64,000 nucleotides of DNA from Variovorax paradoxus (GTDB lineage Bacteria; Pseudomonadota; Gammaproteobacteria; Burkholderiales; Burkholderiaceae_C), in NCBI GenBank assembly GCA_016806145.1, contig CP063166.1, positions 3,286,001 to 3,350,000 on the forward strand, written 5' to 3'. The notes below the pieces were generated by a model. The model ran no database searches and was not told the DNA's origin. It was given only the letters and a program-made list of their open reading frames with translations. The stretch's first letter is position 1, and the number at the start of each line of letters is the position of its first letter. This document shows positions 14,069-27,902 of the stretch, in pieces. Position numbers and translations under genes: made by a program.

Positions 14069-17000
14069 ATGGAAGTCCGCATGCAACGCAGCAGCACGGT
14101 GACCCGGCGCCACGAGAGCAGCCCCTTTTCCTTCACGCCCCAGACCCGGCTGCGGCCGCTGGTGCATGCCATCGCGCTGATGCTGGCCGCGGGTGCCACG
14201 ATGCCCGCCGCGCAGGCGCAGCGCGCCTTCAGCGCCGGCTGGATGGCGCAGAAGAACATGGCGCAGAGCACCGCGCAGGCCACCGGCCGGCTGCCCAACG
14301 GCATGCCGGCCTCGGCGCTGGTGAGCCCGCAGGCGCAGCAGCAGCGCGCGGGCGAGCAGCTGCAGCGCTCGATCGGCAACCTGAACCTCGCGGCGCGCGG
14401 CATCGCGGCGCAACAGGCCGCGCAGGAAGCGGCGCGGCGCGCGGCCATCGCCAGCGGCCAGGGCGTGCCCGACGGCCTGGCCGAGGGCGGGCTGCGCGTG
14501 GACACGGCCAGCCTCACGGCCGGCTGGGCCAATGCCAACGCGCCGGTGGAAACGCGCAGCGACGGCCAGACGCAGGTGACCGTCGCGCAGACCGCGCCGC
14601 AGGCGATCCTCAACTGGGAGACCTTCAACGTCGGGCGCAACACCACGCTGAAGTTCGAGCAGCAGCCGAGCTGGGCCGTGCTCAACCGGGTCAACGATCC
14701 GCAGGCGCGGCCCTCGCAGATCCAGGGCCGGATCCAGGCCGACGGCACGGTGATGGTGGTCAACCGCAACGGCATCGTGTTCAGCGGGAGCAGCCAGGTC
14801 GACACGCGCAACCTGGTGGCCTCGGCCGTCGGCATGAGCGATGCGCAGTTCAGGAAGGGGATCTACAGCGAGGCCCAGGGCACGAAGTTCATCCCGAGCC
14901 TGGCCAACGACCTGCAGACCACGGCCAACAGCTTCAGCCATGGCGCGGCCACGGGCGACGTGGTGGTCGAGGCCGGTGCGCGCATCGCGACGCGCCGCCC
15001 CGAGACGGTGACCGAGGCCGGCGGCTACGTGCTGCTGGCCGGCCGCGAGGCGCACAACCACGGCCGGATCAGCACGCCCAACGGCCAGGTCATACTGGCC
15101 GCGGGCGATGCCTTCGTGATCCGCAAGGGCCTGGGCACCGACGAGAACCAGGCCTCGACCACGCGCGGCAACACCGTCGTGCCGCTGCGCCTCGAGGGCA
15201 GCGGCGCCGGGCTGGTGCGCAACACCGGTCTGCTGCAGGCGGAGCAGGGCGACATCACGCTCACCGGCCGCGACGTGCGCCAGCAGGGCGTGGCGGTGTC
15301 GACCACCTCGGTGCATACGCGCGGCACGGTGCACCTGCTCAACGACACGGCCGATGCCGCGGGCAAGGTGACGCTGGAGGCCGGCAGCGTGACCGTGATC
15401 CTGCTCGACGAGAGCGCGACCACCGCGCTCGACGTGCAGCGCAACGCGATGATCAAGGACTCGGACAAGGCCGGCGACAGCGTCGCGCACCGGCGCGACC
15501 AGTCGCTGGTGCGCATCGCCAGCGGCGGCGAGGTCGAGTTCCTCGGCGACTCGCTCACGCTGGCCACCGGCGGCCAGGTGCTGGTCGACGCCGCCAAGCG
15601 CAGCAGCGTGCGCGAAGGCGCGCGCATCGACGTGGCGGGCGCGGTCGGCGTGCGCGTGGCGATGGAGGCCAACAACGTCGAGATCAACGTGCAGGGCAAC
15701 GAGCAGCGCGACGCGCCGCGCAACCGCGACGGCCGCGCGCTGTTCAACAACAACATCTGGCTCGACCGCCGCTACCTGGTGCGCGTGCCCGCGGGCACCA
15801 ACGGCTACGAGACCGACCGCTGGTACACGGCAGGCGGCCTGCTCGAGGTCGGCGGCTATCTTGGCATCGCGGGCCATGGCATCGGCGAATGGTCGGCGCA
15901 GGGCGGCACGGTGCAGTTCGGCGGCGGCGAGCTGCGCACCGACAAGGGCTCGAGCATCAACCTCGCGGGCGGCACGCTCGACGTGCAGACCGGCAAGATC
16001 CGCCAGACCTGGCTCAAGGGTTCGGACGGCCGGCTCTACGAAGCCTCGCGCGCGCCCGGCGACCTGCTCTACACCGGCCTCTACAAGGGCTTCGAATCGG
16101 AGCACAAGCGCTGGGGCGTGACCGACTCGTTCTACAACCCGCTGATCGGCGCCAGGGAGCGGCTGGAGAACGGCTACACGGTGGGCCGCGACGCGGGCCG
16201 GCTGGTGGTGGCCACGGCCAAGGCTCAGCTCGAGGGCGACATCGACACCAGCGCCTTCCAGGGCCAGGGCCAGACGCAGGCGCGCGACAAGTCCTTCGAC
16301 GGCTACCGCCAGGCGCAGACCGCGGTGGCGCTGCGCGGACAGCTCATCGTCGGCAAGCAGACGCCGGTCTACGACAAGGCGACCGAGGCGCTGCGCTCCA
16401 TGGAGGACGCGGTGGCGCAGCGCATCGCCATCGGCGGCGCGGTGGAGGAGGGGCAGGACATCCACCTCGACGCCGGCTGGCTCGACGCGCTCGAGCTCGG
16501 CGCGCTGCGCGTGCATGCCAAGGATGCGATCGCGGTGCGCGAGGCGGTGCGCGTGGCGCCGGGCGGCGACATCGCGCTGCATGCCACGCAGGTGCAGGTC
16601 GATGCGGGACTCGAAGCGCGCGGCGGCGGCATTGCGCTGGGCAACGTGTTCCAGAAGTGGAGCGCCAGCCTCGGCTGGTTCGACAGCCTCGCGGCGCCGC
16701 TCAAGCCCGAGCTGGCCGCCCACGTGACGATCGCCGAAGGCGTGCTGCTCGACGCGCGCGGCCTGTGGACCAACCTCGCGCTCGACCGCGCGGGCACGGC
16801 GGGCGTGCCCTTCGTCGCGGGCGGCAACATCCGCGTGCAGTCCAGCGGCGACGTGGTGGTGTCGCAGGGCGCGGTGCTCGACACCTCGGCCGGCGCCATC
16901 TACCGCGCCGACCACAGCGTGCAGGGCGGCCGCGGCGGCGACATCGCGCTGGCGGCCAATGCCTATCCGGGCGTCGGCACAGGCACGTCGGTCGGCGAAC

Positions 17001-20000
17001 TGGTGCTCGGCGGCGCGCTGCGCAGCCAGGGCATGAAGGGCGGCGGCACGCTGCGGCTGCAGTCGGGCGGCGCGGTGGTGGTCGGCGGCGAGATCGCGGG
17101 CGGCCGCGGCGTGCTGGCCGCGGGCGAGGCCGCGCCGATCGACCTGATCGCGAGCGAGGGCTTCGTGGTGCAGGCCGGCGCCACCTTGCCGACCGATTTC
17201 CACTACACGCGCACGCGCGCTCAGCCCGGCGAGGTGCTGGGCGCGGCGCCGCTGGTGGACCGGACGCGGCCCGAGACCCACCTCACGCTGGCCGCGAGCT
17301 GGACCCTGCCCAAGCCCGTGGGCAGCAACGACTTCTACAGCCTGCAGACCGCGAGCGGCCAGTCCTATTCGGTCTACGCCTGGAGCCAGGCGCCGACGCT
17401 GCCCGCGGGCACGGTCATCGTCAGCCTCACGGGCCAGTTCGGCGGCTTCCCGAACGGCTACGTGGTGCCGGCCGAGGTGTTCCCGCAGGGCATGGGCATC
17501 CAGCCGAGCCCGGGCGTGATCAAGGCCGGCACGACGGCGCCGCGCGACCTCGAATTCACGGCCGGCACGCGCATCGCCGCGGGCGGACGCTTCGACCGCG
17601 ACGTGGCGGTCGGCCGCGTGCTGCACATCGATGGCGAGCAACTGCGCGCGGGCTTCTCGCGCTACGAACTGATCGGCCACCAGGGCCTGGCGGTCGCGCC
17701 GGGTGCCGCGTTGCGCGTGGAGATGCCGGTGCTGCGCGCCGACACCACCGCCGCGCGCGGCCTGCCCACGGGCGCCGACACCGCCGGCGTGCTCCAGAGC
17801 TGGCTGCCGCCCGAATACACCGAGAACGCGGCCAAGGGCCTGCTGACGCAGCGCCAGGGCGCCGACCTGCAGCTCACGGCCGGCTGGGGCTACGGCTCGC
17901 TGGCGCCGCTGGACGTGGGCCGCGACGCACGGGTGCGGGTCGATGCCGGCCGCGCCATCACGCTCACCGGCAACGGGCAGATCACCGTCGACGGCACGCT
18001 GCGCACGGCGGGCGGACGCATCGAGGTGACGAACTTCGGCTATGGGCTCGATGGCGCCTCGTCGAAGGGCCACGACCGCTCGATCTGGCTCGACGACCAT
18101 GCGGTGCTCGACGTGTCGGGCGAGGCCCGCATCGCGACCGACCTGCGCGGCCGGCGCTACGGCCTGGTCGGCGACGGCGGCAGCATCCAGATCGGCGGGC
18201 GCTACAACGCCAATGCCACCAGCACGGTGGGCGCCGACAACTTCATCGTGGTGCGCCCCGGCGCGCGCCTCGAGGCCTCGGGCACCCGCGCGACGCTGGA
18301 CCTGCCGCAGGCCGGCGCCACGACCGTCGCTTCCGACGGCGGCCTGATCCACCTGAGCAGCTTCAACGGCCTGTTCCTCGACGGCACGCTGCGCGCCGCT
18401 GCGGGCGGCGCGGGCGCGGCCGGCGGCACGCTGGGCCTGACCCTGGAGGCGCCGGCCTATCCCGAGGCCAACCTGCCCGACGCGCGCGTGCGTTCGCTGC
18501 GCGAGATCAAGCTGGGTGCGCTGCAGGGTCCCGACTCGCTGCGCGCCGACCTGCGCCCGGGCCAGGCCGATGCCGCGCTCGCCTACGGCCATGCGCGCAT
18601 CGGCGTCGACCGCATCGAGGCCGGCGGCTTCGACAGCCTCTCGCTGCTGGTCAACGGCGTGATCGCCTTCGAGGACGGCGTGAACCTGCGGCTCGGCCAG
18701 GGCCTGCGCATGACCGCGGGCAGCTTCAGCCTCGCGCAAGGCTCGGGCGACGGCTCGCAGGTGCTGCTGGCGGCGCCCTACGTGCGCCTGGGTGGCAATA
18801 CCGGCCTGGGCCGCGACAAGCACATCCTGCCGATCCCGGTGAACACGCGCGTGCCGCGGCTGGCCGCGGGCTCGGACCTGCGCATCGAGTCCTCGGTGCT
18901 CGACGTGATCGAGACCGTGGCCTTCGGCACCGCGGGCCCCCAGCCCGAACTCCAGGGCAACGTGCAGGTCGAGCGCGACGGCTTCGAGCGCCTCGAACTG
19001 CGCAGCCAGGGCGACCTGCGCCTGCTGGCCTCGCTGGTGCGCGACCGCACCTCGCTCGAGACCGCGGGCGACCTCGTGCTCGCGGCCAGCCAGATCTATC
19101 CGGCCACCGGCGCGCGCGCCGAGATCCGCGCCGGCAAGAGGGGGCAGGTCGACACCTGGGGCAACTACCAGAACCTCTACGACCCGGCGCGCAGCCTGCG
19201 CGTGGAGCGCATCGGCGAGGGCGAGCCCGCCGTGCCGTACTCGGCCTTCGGCAGCCTGCAGCTGATGTCGGCCAACATCGACCAGGGCGGCGTGCTGCGC
19301 GCGCCGCTGGGCAGCGTGGTGCTGGGGCGTCCCGAGGGGCAGGCCGATGACGTCGCCTCCACCGTGCGGCTGCGCGCGGGCAGCATCACCTCGACCAGCG
19401 GCGCCGGCCTGGCCATGCCCTACGGCGGCACCAAGGACGGCCTGACCTACGTCCACAACGGCACCGACGCCGGCTACGTGGGCCTCGGCGGCTCGGGCAT
19501 GGCCTTCGGCGGCGTCACGCTGCTCGGCGAGCGCATCGACGTGCAGGGCGGGGCGCTGATCGACCTGTCGGGCGGCGGCACGCTCACCGGCGCGGCCTTC
19601 CTCACCGGCCGCGGCGGCTCCACCGACGCGCGGCTCAACCCGCTGGTGCAAAGCGGCACCGGCCGCGCGGCCTTCGTGCTGCCGGGCCTCGCGACCAACC
19701 CGGTCTACGCCGTCGTGCCGGGCGCGCAGCCGGGCGCGGCGCCGATCTCGGCCGAGAAGGGCGCGGGCGACCCGATGGTCGGGCGCCAGATCACCATCGG
19801 CGCGGGCGTGCCGGGCCTGCCGCCGGGCACCTACACGCTGATGCCCTCGACCTATGCACTGCTGCCGGGAGCCTTCCGCGTCGAGCTCAACGGCCTCGCG
19901 AGCGGCCAGGCGGCCTTCGGCAGCACGCAGGCGATGCGCAACGGCTCCTACAGCACCGCGGGCCGGGTCGGCGTCGCCCACACCGGCATCCTCGACACGC

Positions 20001-23000
20001 TGACCACGCAGCTCGTGCTGACGCCGGCCGACCTGCTGCGCACCTATTCCCAGTACAACGAGACCAGCTATGCCCAGTTCGGCCTCGACTGGGCCGCGCG
20101 CGACGGCGTGCCGCGCCCGCGCCTGGAACGCGACGCGGGCCGGCTGACGCTGACCCCGGGCATCAAGCCGCTGGAGGATCGCGGCATCCGCATCGCCGAG
20201 GGCACGGTGCGGCACGCGGCCGCGCCGGGCGGCTTCGGCAGCGAGCTGGTGGTGAACGGCGCCACGCGCATGTTCGAGATCGTGGCCGCGGGCAAGGCGC
20301 CCACTGCTGGCTTCGACGGCGTCACGCTCGACGCCGGCATGCTCAACGGCATCGGCGCGGGCACCATGTCGATCGGCGGCGCGCCGGGCTCGCAGTTCGA
20401 GACCGGCCGCAACACCCAGCGGTCCTACCTCGCGAACTTCGGCACGGCCTACCAGGCCGCCAGCGGCATCGTGCTGCGCGAAGGCGCCGTGCTGTCGGCG
20501 CCGCAGGTGTTCCTGGTCGCGGGCCAGCGCGAAGGCGGCATCGTGCTCGAGCAGGGCGCGGGCATCGACACCCTGCGCCGCGGCCCGGTCTCCTGGGACT
20601 CGAAGGCCGGCTACGTCTTCAAGCCGGGCGATGTCGCGGTGCTCGCGGTCTCCAACGGCTGGCTCGACGTGCTGGCTCCGAGCCTGAGCACCGACACCCG
20701 CTACGGCCAGGGGCCGATCCGCATCGGCGTGTGCGGCGGCAGCGTGCGCTGCGGCGGCACCACCACCCTCTATGCCGAGGGCACGATCACGGCCGCGACC
20801 GACCGCGCCTTCGAGCTCGGCGACTCGGTGCGCTACGGCGCGCGCAACCTGGTGCTGGCCGTGGGCGGCATCAACGTCGGCAGCGCCGAGGCGCTGGAGC
20901 GCGCCCGCGCGGGCGGTGCGCTGCCCTTGGGCATGACGCTCAACCAGCAGGTGCTCGACCGCCTGCTGCGCGGCGACACCAGCACCGGCGCGCCCGCGCT
21001 CGAGAACCTGGTGCTGACCGCGCGCGATTCGGTCAACTTCTACGAATCGGTGCGGCTGTCGACGCTGTCCTCGGCCAACGGCCAGCCCTCGCTGGCGCAA
21101 CTGGTGCTGACCACGCCGGCCATCTACGGCCATGGCGGCGCGGACGACGTGGCGCGCATCGAGACCGACACCCTGGTGTGGAACGGCACGGCCTCGCCGG
21201 CCGGCGGCGTGATGAGCGGCGGCGCGGGCACCGGCAGCGGCCGGCTCGAGGTCGACGCGCGCGAGATCGTGTTCGGCTACGCGGCCCAGGCCCAGCCCAA
21301 GTCGGTGATCTCGCACGACCGCCTGACGCTGGGCTTCGGCACGGTGGCGCTGAACGCCAGCGAGCGCATCACGGCTAACCACCGGGGCAGCCTCGGCGTC
21401 TATCAGTCGCAGGGCGCGTGGAACGAAGCCACCAAGGCCTTCGACCGCAGCGGCGGCGAGCTGCTGATCGCCACCCCGCTGATGACCGGCAAGGCCGGCT
21501 CGGTCAACGCCATTCGGGCGGGCGGCCGCATCGCGGTGACCACGCCCGAAGGCGCGGTGCTGCCTGCGGTGGACGCGGTGGCACCCGAGGCGCTGGGCGC
21601 CGAGCTGCGCCTCGACGCGGGCGGCCAGTTGAGCTTCGACACCGCGGTGCGGCTGCCCAGCGGCAAGCTGAGCCTGGTCGCGCAGGGCGACCTGCTGCTG
21701 GGCGCGCGTTCGACGCTCGACCTCGCGGGCCGGCGCGTCGATTTCTTCGACGTCAGCAAGTACGCCTGGGGCGGCGACCTCGTGCTCGAGAGCCGCGCCG
21801 GCCACATCGCGCAGGCGGCGGGCGCGCGCATCGACCTGTCGGCCCGCAACAACCGCGCGGGCCGCCTCGATGCGGTGGCGCTCGATGCCGGCGCGGGCAC
21901 GATCGACCTGCGCGGCGCCATCGCGGCCGACGGCAGCGGCTCTTACGACGCGGGCGGCACGCTGGTGCCCTACGCGGCGGGCGACATCGAGCTGCGCGCG
22001 CAGTCCATCGCCGACTTCCGCGGCCTCAACGCGCGGCTCAACGAAGGCGGTGCCTTCGGCGTGCGCAGCTTCCAGCTCAAGCGCGGCGACCTGGTGGTCG
22101 GCGACGAGCTCAAGGCGCGCGAGATCAACCTCTCGGTCGACGGCGGCCGGCTCACGGTCGAGGGCCGCGTCGACGCCAGCGGCGAGCAGGCCGGCAGCAT
22201 CCGGCTGGCCGCGCGCGACGGCGTTGCGCTCGCGGGCACGGCGGTGCTCGATGCCAGCGCCAGCGTGCTGCGGCGCGACAGCTACGGCCAGGCCATCGAC
22301 GCGCCGAACCGCGCGGTCATCGAGCTCGATGCCGGCAGCGGCACGCTCTCGATCGCCAGCGGCGCGCGCATGGACCTGCGCGTGGCCGGCGCCGCGAAGG
22401 ACTACGGCACGGTGGCGCTCAACGCACCGCGCCGCGGCGCCGACGACGTGGCCATCGAGGCCGCGGGCAGCATCGCGATCCAGGGCGCGAAGTCGGTCGC
22501 GGTCAACGCCTTCGTCACCGACAAGAGCGCGGCAAAGGGCACGGACGCGAGCGTCGACGGCCGTACCTACCAGGTCATCGACCAAGCCTACCTCGACCGC
22601 CTGCACGGCCAGAGCGAGGCCTTCATCGAGGCCGCGCTGCGCAACGGCGCGCTGATCGACGGCCGCCTCGCGGGCCTGCGCGCGCAGGGCGAGCGCTTCC
22701 ACCTGCGCCCCGGCGTGCAGATCGTGACCGATACGGCGATCAACCCCGATGGCGACCTGCACGTGGACGGCGACATCGACCTCTCGGGCCACCGCTACGC
22801 GAGCCTGAACCCGCGCACGCCAAAGACCCTGGCCTACGGCTCGGGCGAACCGGGCGCGCTGGTGATCCGCGCGCCGGGCAACCTCGAGGTCTTCGGCAGC
22901 ATCAACGACGGCTTCGACGGCTCGCGCCTGGTGCGCGGCGCCACGCCCGACGACAAGGGCTGGGTCCTGCCGAGCGGCCGGATTCCCTTCGGCGGCGACC

Positions 23001-26000
23001 TCGTGATCCCGCACGGCGGCCTGGTCACGCTCGACACCGGCACCGGCTTCGAGCAGGGCCGCACGCTGAACTTCGACCTGCCGGCCGCGGCCGTCACGCT
23101 GCCTTCGGGCACGCTGCTGCCGGGTGCGATGGTGCTCGACCAGCCGCTGACCGTGCCTGCGGGCCTGGTGCTCGGCGCGGACGTGCGCGACGCCGCGGGC
23201 CGGCTGCTGCATGCAGCCGGCTCGGTGCTCGGCGAGCCCGTGACGCTGCCGGCCGGCACGCGCCTGGCCGCGGGCTTCCGCCTGCCGGCCGAGGTGCGCA
23301 TGGCCGCGGGTATCTGGCCCGCGGGCGTGGCGCTGCCGGTGGGCATGTCGCTGTCGCGCCCGCTCGCGCTGGCCAAGGGCGCGGTGGTGCCCTCGGAAAC
23401 CCAGGTCAAGCTGCCGGGCGGCGTCGAGATGATCAACCTGCGGCCCGCCGATGCCGACGGCAACCAGGGCCGCACCTGGGCGCTGGCGCCGATGCTGCCC
23501 GCGGGCTCGCTGTCGTGGGACCTGCGCCTCGTGGCCGGGGCCGACCTCGGCGCCGCCGACACCCGCCTCGCGCAGCCGCACGCCACCGGACGGCTGCAGC
23601 TGGCCGACACCCACTTCGGCCTCGGCTCGAAGGTCAGCGACGTGCCGGGCACGGGCTCGCCGGCGACCTACTTCTGGGGGCCGGACGCCGGCGCGAAGCT
23701 GGTGATCGATTTCTTCGGCGAGTACGTGCTGAGCTTCCAGATCGTTCCGGGCACGCCCATGACGCCCGAGCAGGTCGACGAGCTGCGCATGTGGGGCATG
23801 GTCGTCAACGACCCCGCCGAAATGAACGACTACGGCTACGGCGAATACGCCACCGTCGACAAGCCGGCCGTGCCGCCGGACCGCGTCGCGGCCTACCACC
23901 CGGCGCGCGAGCAGATCTTCAGCGTGCTGCGCACCGGCACCGGCGACCTCGACCTGGTCTCGGGCGGCGACATCACGCTGCGCTCGCCCTACGGCGTCTA
24001 CACGGCCGGCACCGCCACCGCGCCCGGCGTGGGCGGCGCGGCCGACCGGCGCTACGACCAGCAGCGCGGCCTGCTCAAGGACGGCTCGATCCTGTTCCCC
24101 ATCGAAGGCAAGCCCTACGAACACCTGGTCGACGGCGGCGCGCGCAGCCTCTACGCGGCCTGGTATCCGGAGCAGGGCGGCAACCTGCTGCTGCGCGCCG
24201 GCGGCGACCTGCGCGGCGACCTGGTCGGCAGCGGCGGCTCGCTGCGCGTGGGCTTCGAGCTCGCCGAGATGCGCGGCCAGATCGGCTCGACCGCCACCGG
24301 CACCTGGCTCTGGCGCCAGGGCAGCGGCAGCGTCGCGACCGGCGCCGACGCGCTGCCCGCGGCCTGGTGGATCAACTTCGGCACCTACGTGGCGGGCTCC
24401 AACGGCGAGTACTACCCGTACCCGAACAACAGCTTCTACAACGACCCCTACCTCGTGGGCTTCACCGGCTTCGGCACGCTGGGCGGCGGCAACCTGGTGG
24501 TGGAAGCCGGGCGCGACGCCGGCATGATCGGCCCGCGCGGCGAGGTCTATTTCAACGACGGCGCGATGCAGGGCTACACCAGCCGGGTGCCGCGCAGCGA
24601 AGGCCTGCACCTGGCGGTGGCCAGCACCGGCCGCATGACGCCCGCCGGCGAGCTCGTGCTCACGGGCGGCGGCGACCTCGACCTGCGCATCGGCGGCAGC
24701 CTCAATCCAAACGCGGCGCTGCGCAGGAACGAGCACGACCTCAACAGCACGCTGGTCAACCTGCGCGGCGCGCTGCGCGTGCAGGCCGGCGCCATCGGCG
24801 GCCTCGACGTGGGCGCGGGCACGCGCGACCAGCTCGACTCGCGCGGCGGCGATCCCTACAGCACGGGCCGCGCCGGCGCCAGCGGCGGGCCGGTGCTGGT
24901 GCTCGGCGACTCGACCGCGCGGCTGGACACGCGCGGCGACCTGGTGCTCGGCGGCGTGGCCGACGCGGGCCGCACCCGGCTGCTCAACGCCACGCCGTTC
25001 GGCTACCAGGGCCAGGCCTACACCGGCCAGGGCTTCAGCTGGTTCTCGCTGTGGACGCCCGCCACCGGCGTGGACCTGTTCAGCGCCGGCGGCAACCTCA
25101 CGCCGACCACCGCCTGGGGCGAGGGCGCCGTGAACGAGGACGTGGTGAAGGCGCGCCGCGACAACAACCTCGGCGCGACCTACCAGGGCCATTTCTACCC
25201 GTCGATCCTGCGCGCGGTCGCGGCCAGCGGCAGCCTCTACTACGGCGTGGGCACCGCGGGCCTGGTGGCCAACAACGGCGCGGCCTTCACGCGCACCGAG
25301 TTCGGCCTCACGCTCTCGCCGGCACCGCAGGGCGCGCAGTACGCCAACGTCACCGGCAAGGGCGTGCTCGAGCTGCTGGCGCGCGACTCGATCCAGGCCA
25401 GCGGCTATGCGATCACCGCGTCGACCGCCGACCCGGCGGCGCTCACCAGCCCGTTCCGCCCGGGCTTCATGGGACTGATCGCCTACACCGGCGGCGGCCC
25501 CTACGGTCTGAGTCCGGTGGTGGTGCACAACCTGCATCCGTCGGTGACGAACGACCAGACCGACTGGCTCATCGGCTTCAGCGGCCGCTACACGAACGCG
25601 CCGCTGTTCACCTTCGCGAGCCAGGCCACCTCGGCCTATGCCGCGGCGGGCCAGGAGGCGGCGCGCTACTACGCGGTGGAAGGCGACATCGTCGGCCTGC
25701 GCTTCGGCCAGGCCGCCAGCCTCGGCTACCTGGGCCGCGACGGCACGCGCTACGACGGCTCGATCCCGGTGGCGGTGCGCGCGGGGCGCGACATCACCGA
25801 CTCGGGCACGCGCCTGGGCCAGAAGGACACCATCGGCACCGGCCGCGGCAACCTGATCTCGCACGGCCTGGCCGACGACATCTCGGTGGTCGAGGCCGGC
25901 CGCGACATCCGCCACAGCAGCTTCTACGTCACCGGCCCGGGCCTGCTCGAGGTGACGGCCGGGCGCAACCTCTACTTCGCCGACCGCGGCGAGGTGAAGA

Positions 26001-27658
26001 CGCTGGGCGCCGTGGTCGACGTGAAGCCCGGCGACCGCAGCAGCGGCGCCAGCGTGGCGGTGTCGGCCGGCATGGGCGCGGGCGCCGACTGGCAGGCCTT
26101 CGCGAAGCGCTACCTCGATCCGGCCAACCTGGCCGATCCGGGCCAGCCGCTGGCCGACCAGCCAGGCAAGGCGGTGGCGCTCTACCACGGCGCGCTGTCG
26201 CTCGCGCAATGGCTGCAGCGCGAGTTCGGCTACGAAGGCGGCGAGGCCGGCGCCGACGCCTTCCTGGGGCGCAAGCAGGTGGAGCTCGACCGCGCGCGCC
26301 AGCAGGCGCTGTCGCGCGGCGACAGCGCGCCCAACCGTTCGCTGGCGCGCGAGTACAGGCTCGAGAGCCGGCTGCATCTGGTCAACTGGCTCACGGATCG
26401 CTTCGGCAAGGCCAACCGCCTCGGCCTGCACTTCGACGCCGCCACCATGGACGCGCGCGCCTTCTTCGCCGCGCTGCCGGCCGAGCAGCAACGCGCCTTC
26501 CTGCGCAACGTCTACTACGCCGAGCTCAAGGCCTCGGGCCGCGAGTACAACGAGGAGGGCGGCAAGCGCCGCGGCAGCTACCTGCGCGGCCGCGAGGCCA
26601 TCGCGACCCTGCTGCCCGACACCGACGCCGAAGGCCGCCCGCGCAGCTACGAGGGCGACCTCACGCTGTTCAGCAGCGCGCTCTACATCGACGGCTACGT
26701 GGTCAGCAACGGCGTCGGCAAGGACCGTCCGACGCCGGGCAAGACCTACATCAGCAAGGCCGAGTGGGAGGCGCTGGGCAGCCCGGGCTACGACGTGAAC
26801 TTCTACGACGTGCTCGACGCCGGCATCCACACCCAGTTCGGCGGCGACGTGCACGTGATGACGCCGGGCGGGCGCACGCTGGTGGGCGTGGACGGCGGCT
26901 TCGTGCCCGGTCCGGGCTCGGGCGTGATGACGCAGGGGGAGGGCGACATCAACATCTACGCCCACGGCAGCATCCTGATGGGCCAGAGCCGCGTGTTCAC
27001 CACCTTCGGCGGCAACATCCTGGGCTGGTCGGCCGGGGGCGACATCAATGCCGGGCGCGGCGCCAAGACCACGGTGGTCTACACCCCGCAGCGGCGCGTC
27101 TACGACGGCGTGGGCAACGTCACGCTGTCGCCCAACGCGCCGACCACCGGCGCGGGCATCGCCACGCTGAACCCGATCGCCGAGATCCCGCCGGGCGACA
27201 TCGACCTGATCGCGCCGCTGGGCACCATCGACGCGGGCGAGGCCGGCATCCGCGTGTCGGGCAACGTGAACCTCGCGGCGCTGCACGTGGTGAACGCCGA
27301 GAACATCCAGGTGCAGGGCAAGTCCACCGGCATCCCGGTGGTGGCGGCGGTCAACGTGGGCGCGCTTTCGAACGCCAGCGCGGCGGCCGCGCAGGCCGGC
27401 ATCGCGGCGCAGGACTCGCTGCAGCGCGAACGCGCCGAGGCGAGGAAGGCCTTGCCCTCGGTGTTCACCGTGCGCGTGCTGGGCTTCGGCAACGAGGCGC
27501 CCGAAGGCGCGCCGGCCGGCGGCGGCGCGCGCGAACGCGGCACCACCGGCGCCGCCTACGACCCCCAGGGCGTGGTGCAGGTGCTCGGCGCCGGCGCGCT
27601 GACCACCGCGCAGATGCAGTCGCTGACGCCGGGCGAGCGCCGCAACCTGAAGCCATAG
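14069..27658 (+). CDS. Giant filamentous-haemagglutinin-family TPS exoprotein (TpsA, DUF3739 type)
   Basis: This 4,529-residue secreted protein has an extended signal peptide (hydrophobic core about 31-45, cleavage near AQA50). A haemagglutination-activity/TPS domain lies at about 145-290 ([29 protein letters not shown] in place of NPNGI). Thousands of residues of Gly/Asn/Asp-rich beta-helix-type sequence follow. Residues about 3,007-3,120 are rich in LPAG-type repeats, about 4,008-4,200 form a helical insert, and the C-terminus (about 4,240-4,430) matches DUF3739 ([39 protein letters not shown]). It is predicted to be threaded through the TpsB-type pore encoded next and to act as a surface adhesin. 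ATG 14081 is an alternative start. Confidence 0.95.
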   Translation: MEVRMQRSSTVTRRHESSPFSFTPQTRLRPLVHAIALMLAAGATMPAAQAQRAFSAGWMAQKNMAQSTAQATGRLPNGMPASALVSPQAQQQRAGEQLQRSIGNLNLAARGIAAQQAAQEAARRAAIASGQGVPDGLAEGGLRVDTASLTAGWANANAPVETRSDGQTQVTVAQTAPQAILNWETFNVGRNTTLKFEQQPSWAVLNRVNDPQARPSQIQGRIQADGTVMVVNRNGIVFSGSSQVDTRNLVASAVGMSDAQFRKGIYSEAQGTKFIPSLANDLQTTANSFSHGAATGDVVVEAGARIATRRPETVTEAGGYVLLAGREAHNHGRISTPNGQVILAAGDAFVIRKGLGTDENQASTTRGNTVVPLRLEGSGAGLVRNTGLLQAEQGDITLTGRDVRQQGVAVSTTSVHTRGTVHLLNDTADAAGKVTLEAGSVTVILLDESATTALDVQRNAMIKDSDKAGDSVAHRRDQSLVRIASGGEVEFLGDSLTLATGGQVLVDAAKRSSVREGARIDVAGAVGVRVAMEANNVEINVQGNEQRDAPRNRDGRALFNNNIWLDRRYLVRVPAGTNGYETDRWYTAGGLLEVGGYLGIAGHGIGEWSAQGGTVQFGGGELRTDKGSSINLAGGTLDVQTGKIRQTWLKGSDGRLYEASRAPGDLLYTGLYKGFESEHKRWGVTDSFYNPLIGARERLENGYTVGRDAGRLVVATAKAQLEGDIDTSAFQGQGQTQARDKSFDGYRQAQTAVALRGQLIVGKQTPVYDKATEALRSMEDAVAQRIAIGGAVEEGQDIHLDAGWLDALELGALRVHAKDAIAVREAVRVAPGGDIALHATQVQVDAGLEARGGGIALGNVFQKWSASLGWFDSLAAPLKPELAAHVTIAEGVLLDARGLWTNLALDRAGTAGVPFVAGGNIRVQSSGDVVVSQGAVLDTSAGAIYRADHSVQGGRGGDIALAANAYPGVGTGTSVGELVLGGALRSQGMKGGGTLRLQSGGAVVVGGEIAGGRGVLAAGEAAPIDLIASEGFVVQAGATLPTDFHYTRTRAQPGEVLGAAPLVDRTRPETHLTLAASWTLPKPVGSNDFYSLQTASGQSYSVYAWSQAPTLPAGTVIVSLTGQFGGFPNGYVVPAEVFPQGMGIQPSPGVIKAGTTAPRDLEFTAGTRIAAGGRFDRDVAVGRVLHIDGEQLRAGFSRYELIGHQGLAVAPGAALRVEMPVLRADTTAARGLPTGADTAGVLQSWLPPEYTENAAKGLLTQRQGADLQLTAGWGYGSLAPLDVGRDARVRVDAGRAITLTGNGQITVDGTLRTAGGRIEVTNFGYGLDGASSKGHDRSIWLDDHAVLDVSGEARIATDLRGRRYGLVGDGGSIQIGGRYNANATSTVGADNFIVVRPGARLEASGTRATLDLPQAGATTVASDGGLIHLSSFNGLFLDGTLRAAAGGAGAAGGTLGLTLEAPAYPEANLPDARVRSLREIKLGALQGPDSLRADLRPGQADAALAYGHARIGVDRIEAGGFDSLSLLVNGVIAFEDGVNLRLGQGLRMTAGSFSLAQGSGDGSQVLLAAPYVRLGGNTGLGRDKHILPIPVNTRVPRLAAGSDLRIESSVLDVIETVAFGTAGPQPELQGNVQVERDGFERLELRSQGDLRLLASLVRDRTSLETAGDLVLAASQIYPATGARAEIRAGKRGQVDTWGNYQNLYDPARSLRVERIGEGEPAVPYSAFGSLQLMSANIDQGGVLRAPLGSVVLGRPEGQADDVASTVRLRAGSITSTSGAGLAMPYGGTKDGLTYVHNGTDAGYVGLGGSGMAFGGVTLLGERIDVQGGALIDLSGGGTLTGAAFLTGRGGSTDARLNPLVQSGTGRAAFVLPGLATNPVYAVVPGAQPGAAPISAEKGAGDPMVGRQITIGAGVPGLPPGTYTLMPSTYALLPGAFRVELNGLASGQAAFGSTQAMRNGSYSTAGRVGVAHTGILDTLTTQLVLTPADLLRTYSQYNETSYAQFGLDWAARDGVPRPRLERDAGRLTLTPGIKPLEDRGIRIAEGTVRHAAAPGGFGSELVVNGATRMFEIVAAGKAPTAGFDGVTLDAGMLNGIGAGTMSIGGAPGSQFETGRNTQRSYLANFGTAYQAASGIVLREGAVLSAPQVFLVAGQREGGIVLEQGAGIDTLRRGPVSWDSKAGYVFKPGDVAVLAVSNGWLDVLAPSLSTDTRYGQGPIRIGVCGGSVRCGGTTTLYAEGTITAATDRAFELGDSVRYGARNLVLAVGGINVGSAEALERARAGGALPLGMTLNQQVLDRLLRGDTSTGAPALENLVLTARDSVNFYESVRLSTLSSANGQPSLAQLVLTTPAIYGHGGADDVARIETDTLVWNGTASPAGGVMSGGAGTGSGRLEVDAREIVFGYAAQAQPKSVISHDRLTLGFGTVALNASERITANHRGSLGVYQSQGAWNEATKAFDRSGGELLIATPLMTGKAGSVNAIRAGGRIAVTTPEGAVLPAVDAVAPEALGAELRLDAGGQLSFDTAVRLPSGKLSLVAQGDLLLGARSTLDLAGRRVDFFDVSKYAWGGDLVLESRAGHIAQAAGARIDLSARNNRAGRLDAVALDAGAGTIDLRGAIAADGSGSYDAGGTLVPYAAGDIELRAQSIADFRGLNARLNEGGAFGVRSFQLKRGDLVVGDELKAREINLSVDGGRLTVEGRVDASGEQAGSIRLAARDGVALAGTAVLDASASVLRRDSYGQAIDAPNRAVIELDAGSGTLSIASGARMDLRVAGAAKDYGTVALNAPRRGADDVAIEAAGSIAIQGAKSVAVNAFVTDKSAAKGTDASVDGRTYQVIDQAYLDRLHGQSEAFIEAALRNGALIDGRLAGLRAQGERFHLRPGVQIVTDTAINPDGDLHVDGDIDLSGHRYASLNPRTPKTLAYGSGEPGALVIRAPGNLEVFGSINDGFDGSRLVRGATPDDKGWVLPSGRIPFGGDLVIPHGGLVTLDTGTGFEQGRTLNFDLPAAAVTLPSGTLLPGAMVLDQPLTVPAGLVLGADVRDAAGRLLHAAGSVLGEPVTLPAGTRLAAGFRLPAEVRMAAGIWPAGVALPVGMSLSRPLALAKGAVVPSETQVKLPGGVEMINLRPADADGNQGRTWALAPMLPAGSLSWDLRLVAGADLGAADTRLAQPHATGRLQLADTHFGLGSKVSDVPGTGSPATYFWGPDAGAKLVIDFFGEYVLSFQIVPGTPMTPEQVDELRMWGMVVNDPAEMNDYGYGEYATVDKPAVPPDRVAAYHPAREQIFSVLRTGTGDLDLVSGGDITLRSPYGVYTAGTATAPGVGGAADRRYDQQRGLLKDGSILFPIEGKPYEHLVDGGARSLYAAWYPEQGGNLLLRAGGDLRGDLVGSGGSLRVGFELAEMRGQIGSTATGTWLWRQGSGSVATGADALPAAWWINFGTYVAGSNGEYYPYPNNSFYNDPYLVGFTGFGTLGGGNLVVEAGRDAGMIGPRGEVYFNDGAMQGYTSRVPRSEGLHLAVASTGRMTPAGELVLTGGGDLDLRIGGSLNPNAALRRNEHDLNSTLVNLRGALRVQAGAIGGLDVGAGTRDQLDSRGGDPYSTGRAGASGGPVLVLGDSTARLDTRGDLVLGGVADAGRTRLLNATPFGYQGQAYTGQGFSWFSLWTPATGVDLFSAGGNLTPTTAWGEGAVNEDVVKARRDNNLGATYQGHFYPSILRAVAASGSLYYGVGTAGLVANNGAAFTRTEFGLTLSPAPQGAQYANVTGKGVLELLARDSIQASGYAITASTADPAALTSPFRPGFMGLIAYTGGGPYGLSPVVVHNLHPSVTNDQTDWLIGFSGRYTNAPLFTFASQATSAYAAAGQEAARYYAVEGDIVGLRFGQAASLGYLGRDGTRYDGSIPVAVRAGRDITDSGTRLGQKDTIGTGRGNLISHGLADDISVVEAGRDIRHSSFYVTGPGLLEVTAGRNLYFADRGEVKTLGAVVDVKPGDRSSGASVAVSAGMGAGADWQAFAKRYLDPANLADPGQPLADQPGKAVALYHGALSLAQWLQREFGYEGGEAGADAFLGRKQVELDRARQQALSRGDSAPNRSLAREYRLESRLHLVNWLTDRFGKANRLGLHFDAATMDARAFFAALPAEQQRAFLRNVYYAELKASGREYNEEGGKRRGSYLRGREAIATLLPDTDAEGRPRSYEGDLTLFSSALYIDGYVVSNGVGKDRPTPGKTYISKAEWEALGSPGYDVNFYDVLDAGIHTQFGGDVHVMTPGGRTLVGVDGGFVPGPGSGVMTQGEGDINIYAHGSILMGQSRVFTTFGGNILGWSAGGDINAGRGAKTTVVYTPQRRVYDGVGNVTLSPNAPTTGAGIATLNPIAEIPPGDIDLIAPLGTIDAGEAGIRVSGNVNLAALHVVNAENIQVQGKSTGIPVVAAVNVGALSNASAAAAQAGIAAQDSLQRERAEARKALPSVFTVRVLGFGNEAPEGAPAGGGARERGTTGAAYDPQGVVQVLGAGALTTAQMQSLTPGERRNLKP

Positions 27659-27696
27659 CACGAAGGACCGCGCGGCTCGCGCTGCGTCATCACAGC

Positions 27697-27727
27697 AAGG
27701 GCCTCCCGCGTGGAGGCCCTTCTTCTT
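27697..27727 (+). terminator. Intrinsic terminator after the exoprotein gene
   Basis: AAGGGCCTCC (27697-27706) pairs perfectly with GGAGGCCCTT (27712-27721) around CGCGT and is followed by a pyrimidine/T-rich tail (CTTCTT). It lies 38 bp past the exoprotein stop and separates it from the transporter gene. Confidence 0.75.
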
Positions 27728-27772
27728 GGGCGCGTCGAAAGCCGCATGCAGGACCCGTCCGACTTTTCTTGA

Positions 27773-27800
27773 TGAAGTTTTCGTGACAAACGACAGTCGC
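27773..27800 (+). promoter_or_regulatory. Conserved upstream element of the transporter gene (candidate ECF promoter)
   Basis: TGAAGTTTTCGTGACA, 5 nt, CAGTCGC, identical in both blocks and spacing to 13960-13987. It lies between the exoprotein terminator and the transporter start (102 nt to the ATG). This suggests that the two partners are separately transcribed but co-regulated. GCGTCTAG at 27820-27827 resembles an ECF -10 and is an alternative. Confidence 0.6.
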
Positions 27801-27902
27801 CGCGCTTCCCGGGCGTCTAGGAAACGTACGCAGCGGCGACATGAAGGCTCTCCACCATGGGCCGCTGCCGAGCGAGCTTCATCCTTGAGAACCGAGCTGG
27901 AC

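Noticed and set aside
21418..27786. A 2,122-codon same-strand open frame inside the exoprotein gene.
   Set aside because: Arg/Ala/Pro/Gly-rich out-of-frame reading of GC-rich codons with no domain; the exoprotein frame has clear family motifs throughout.
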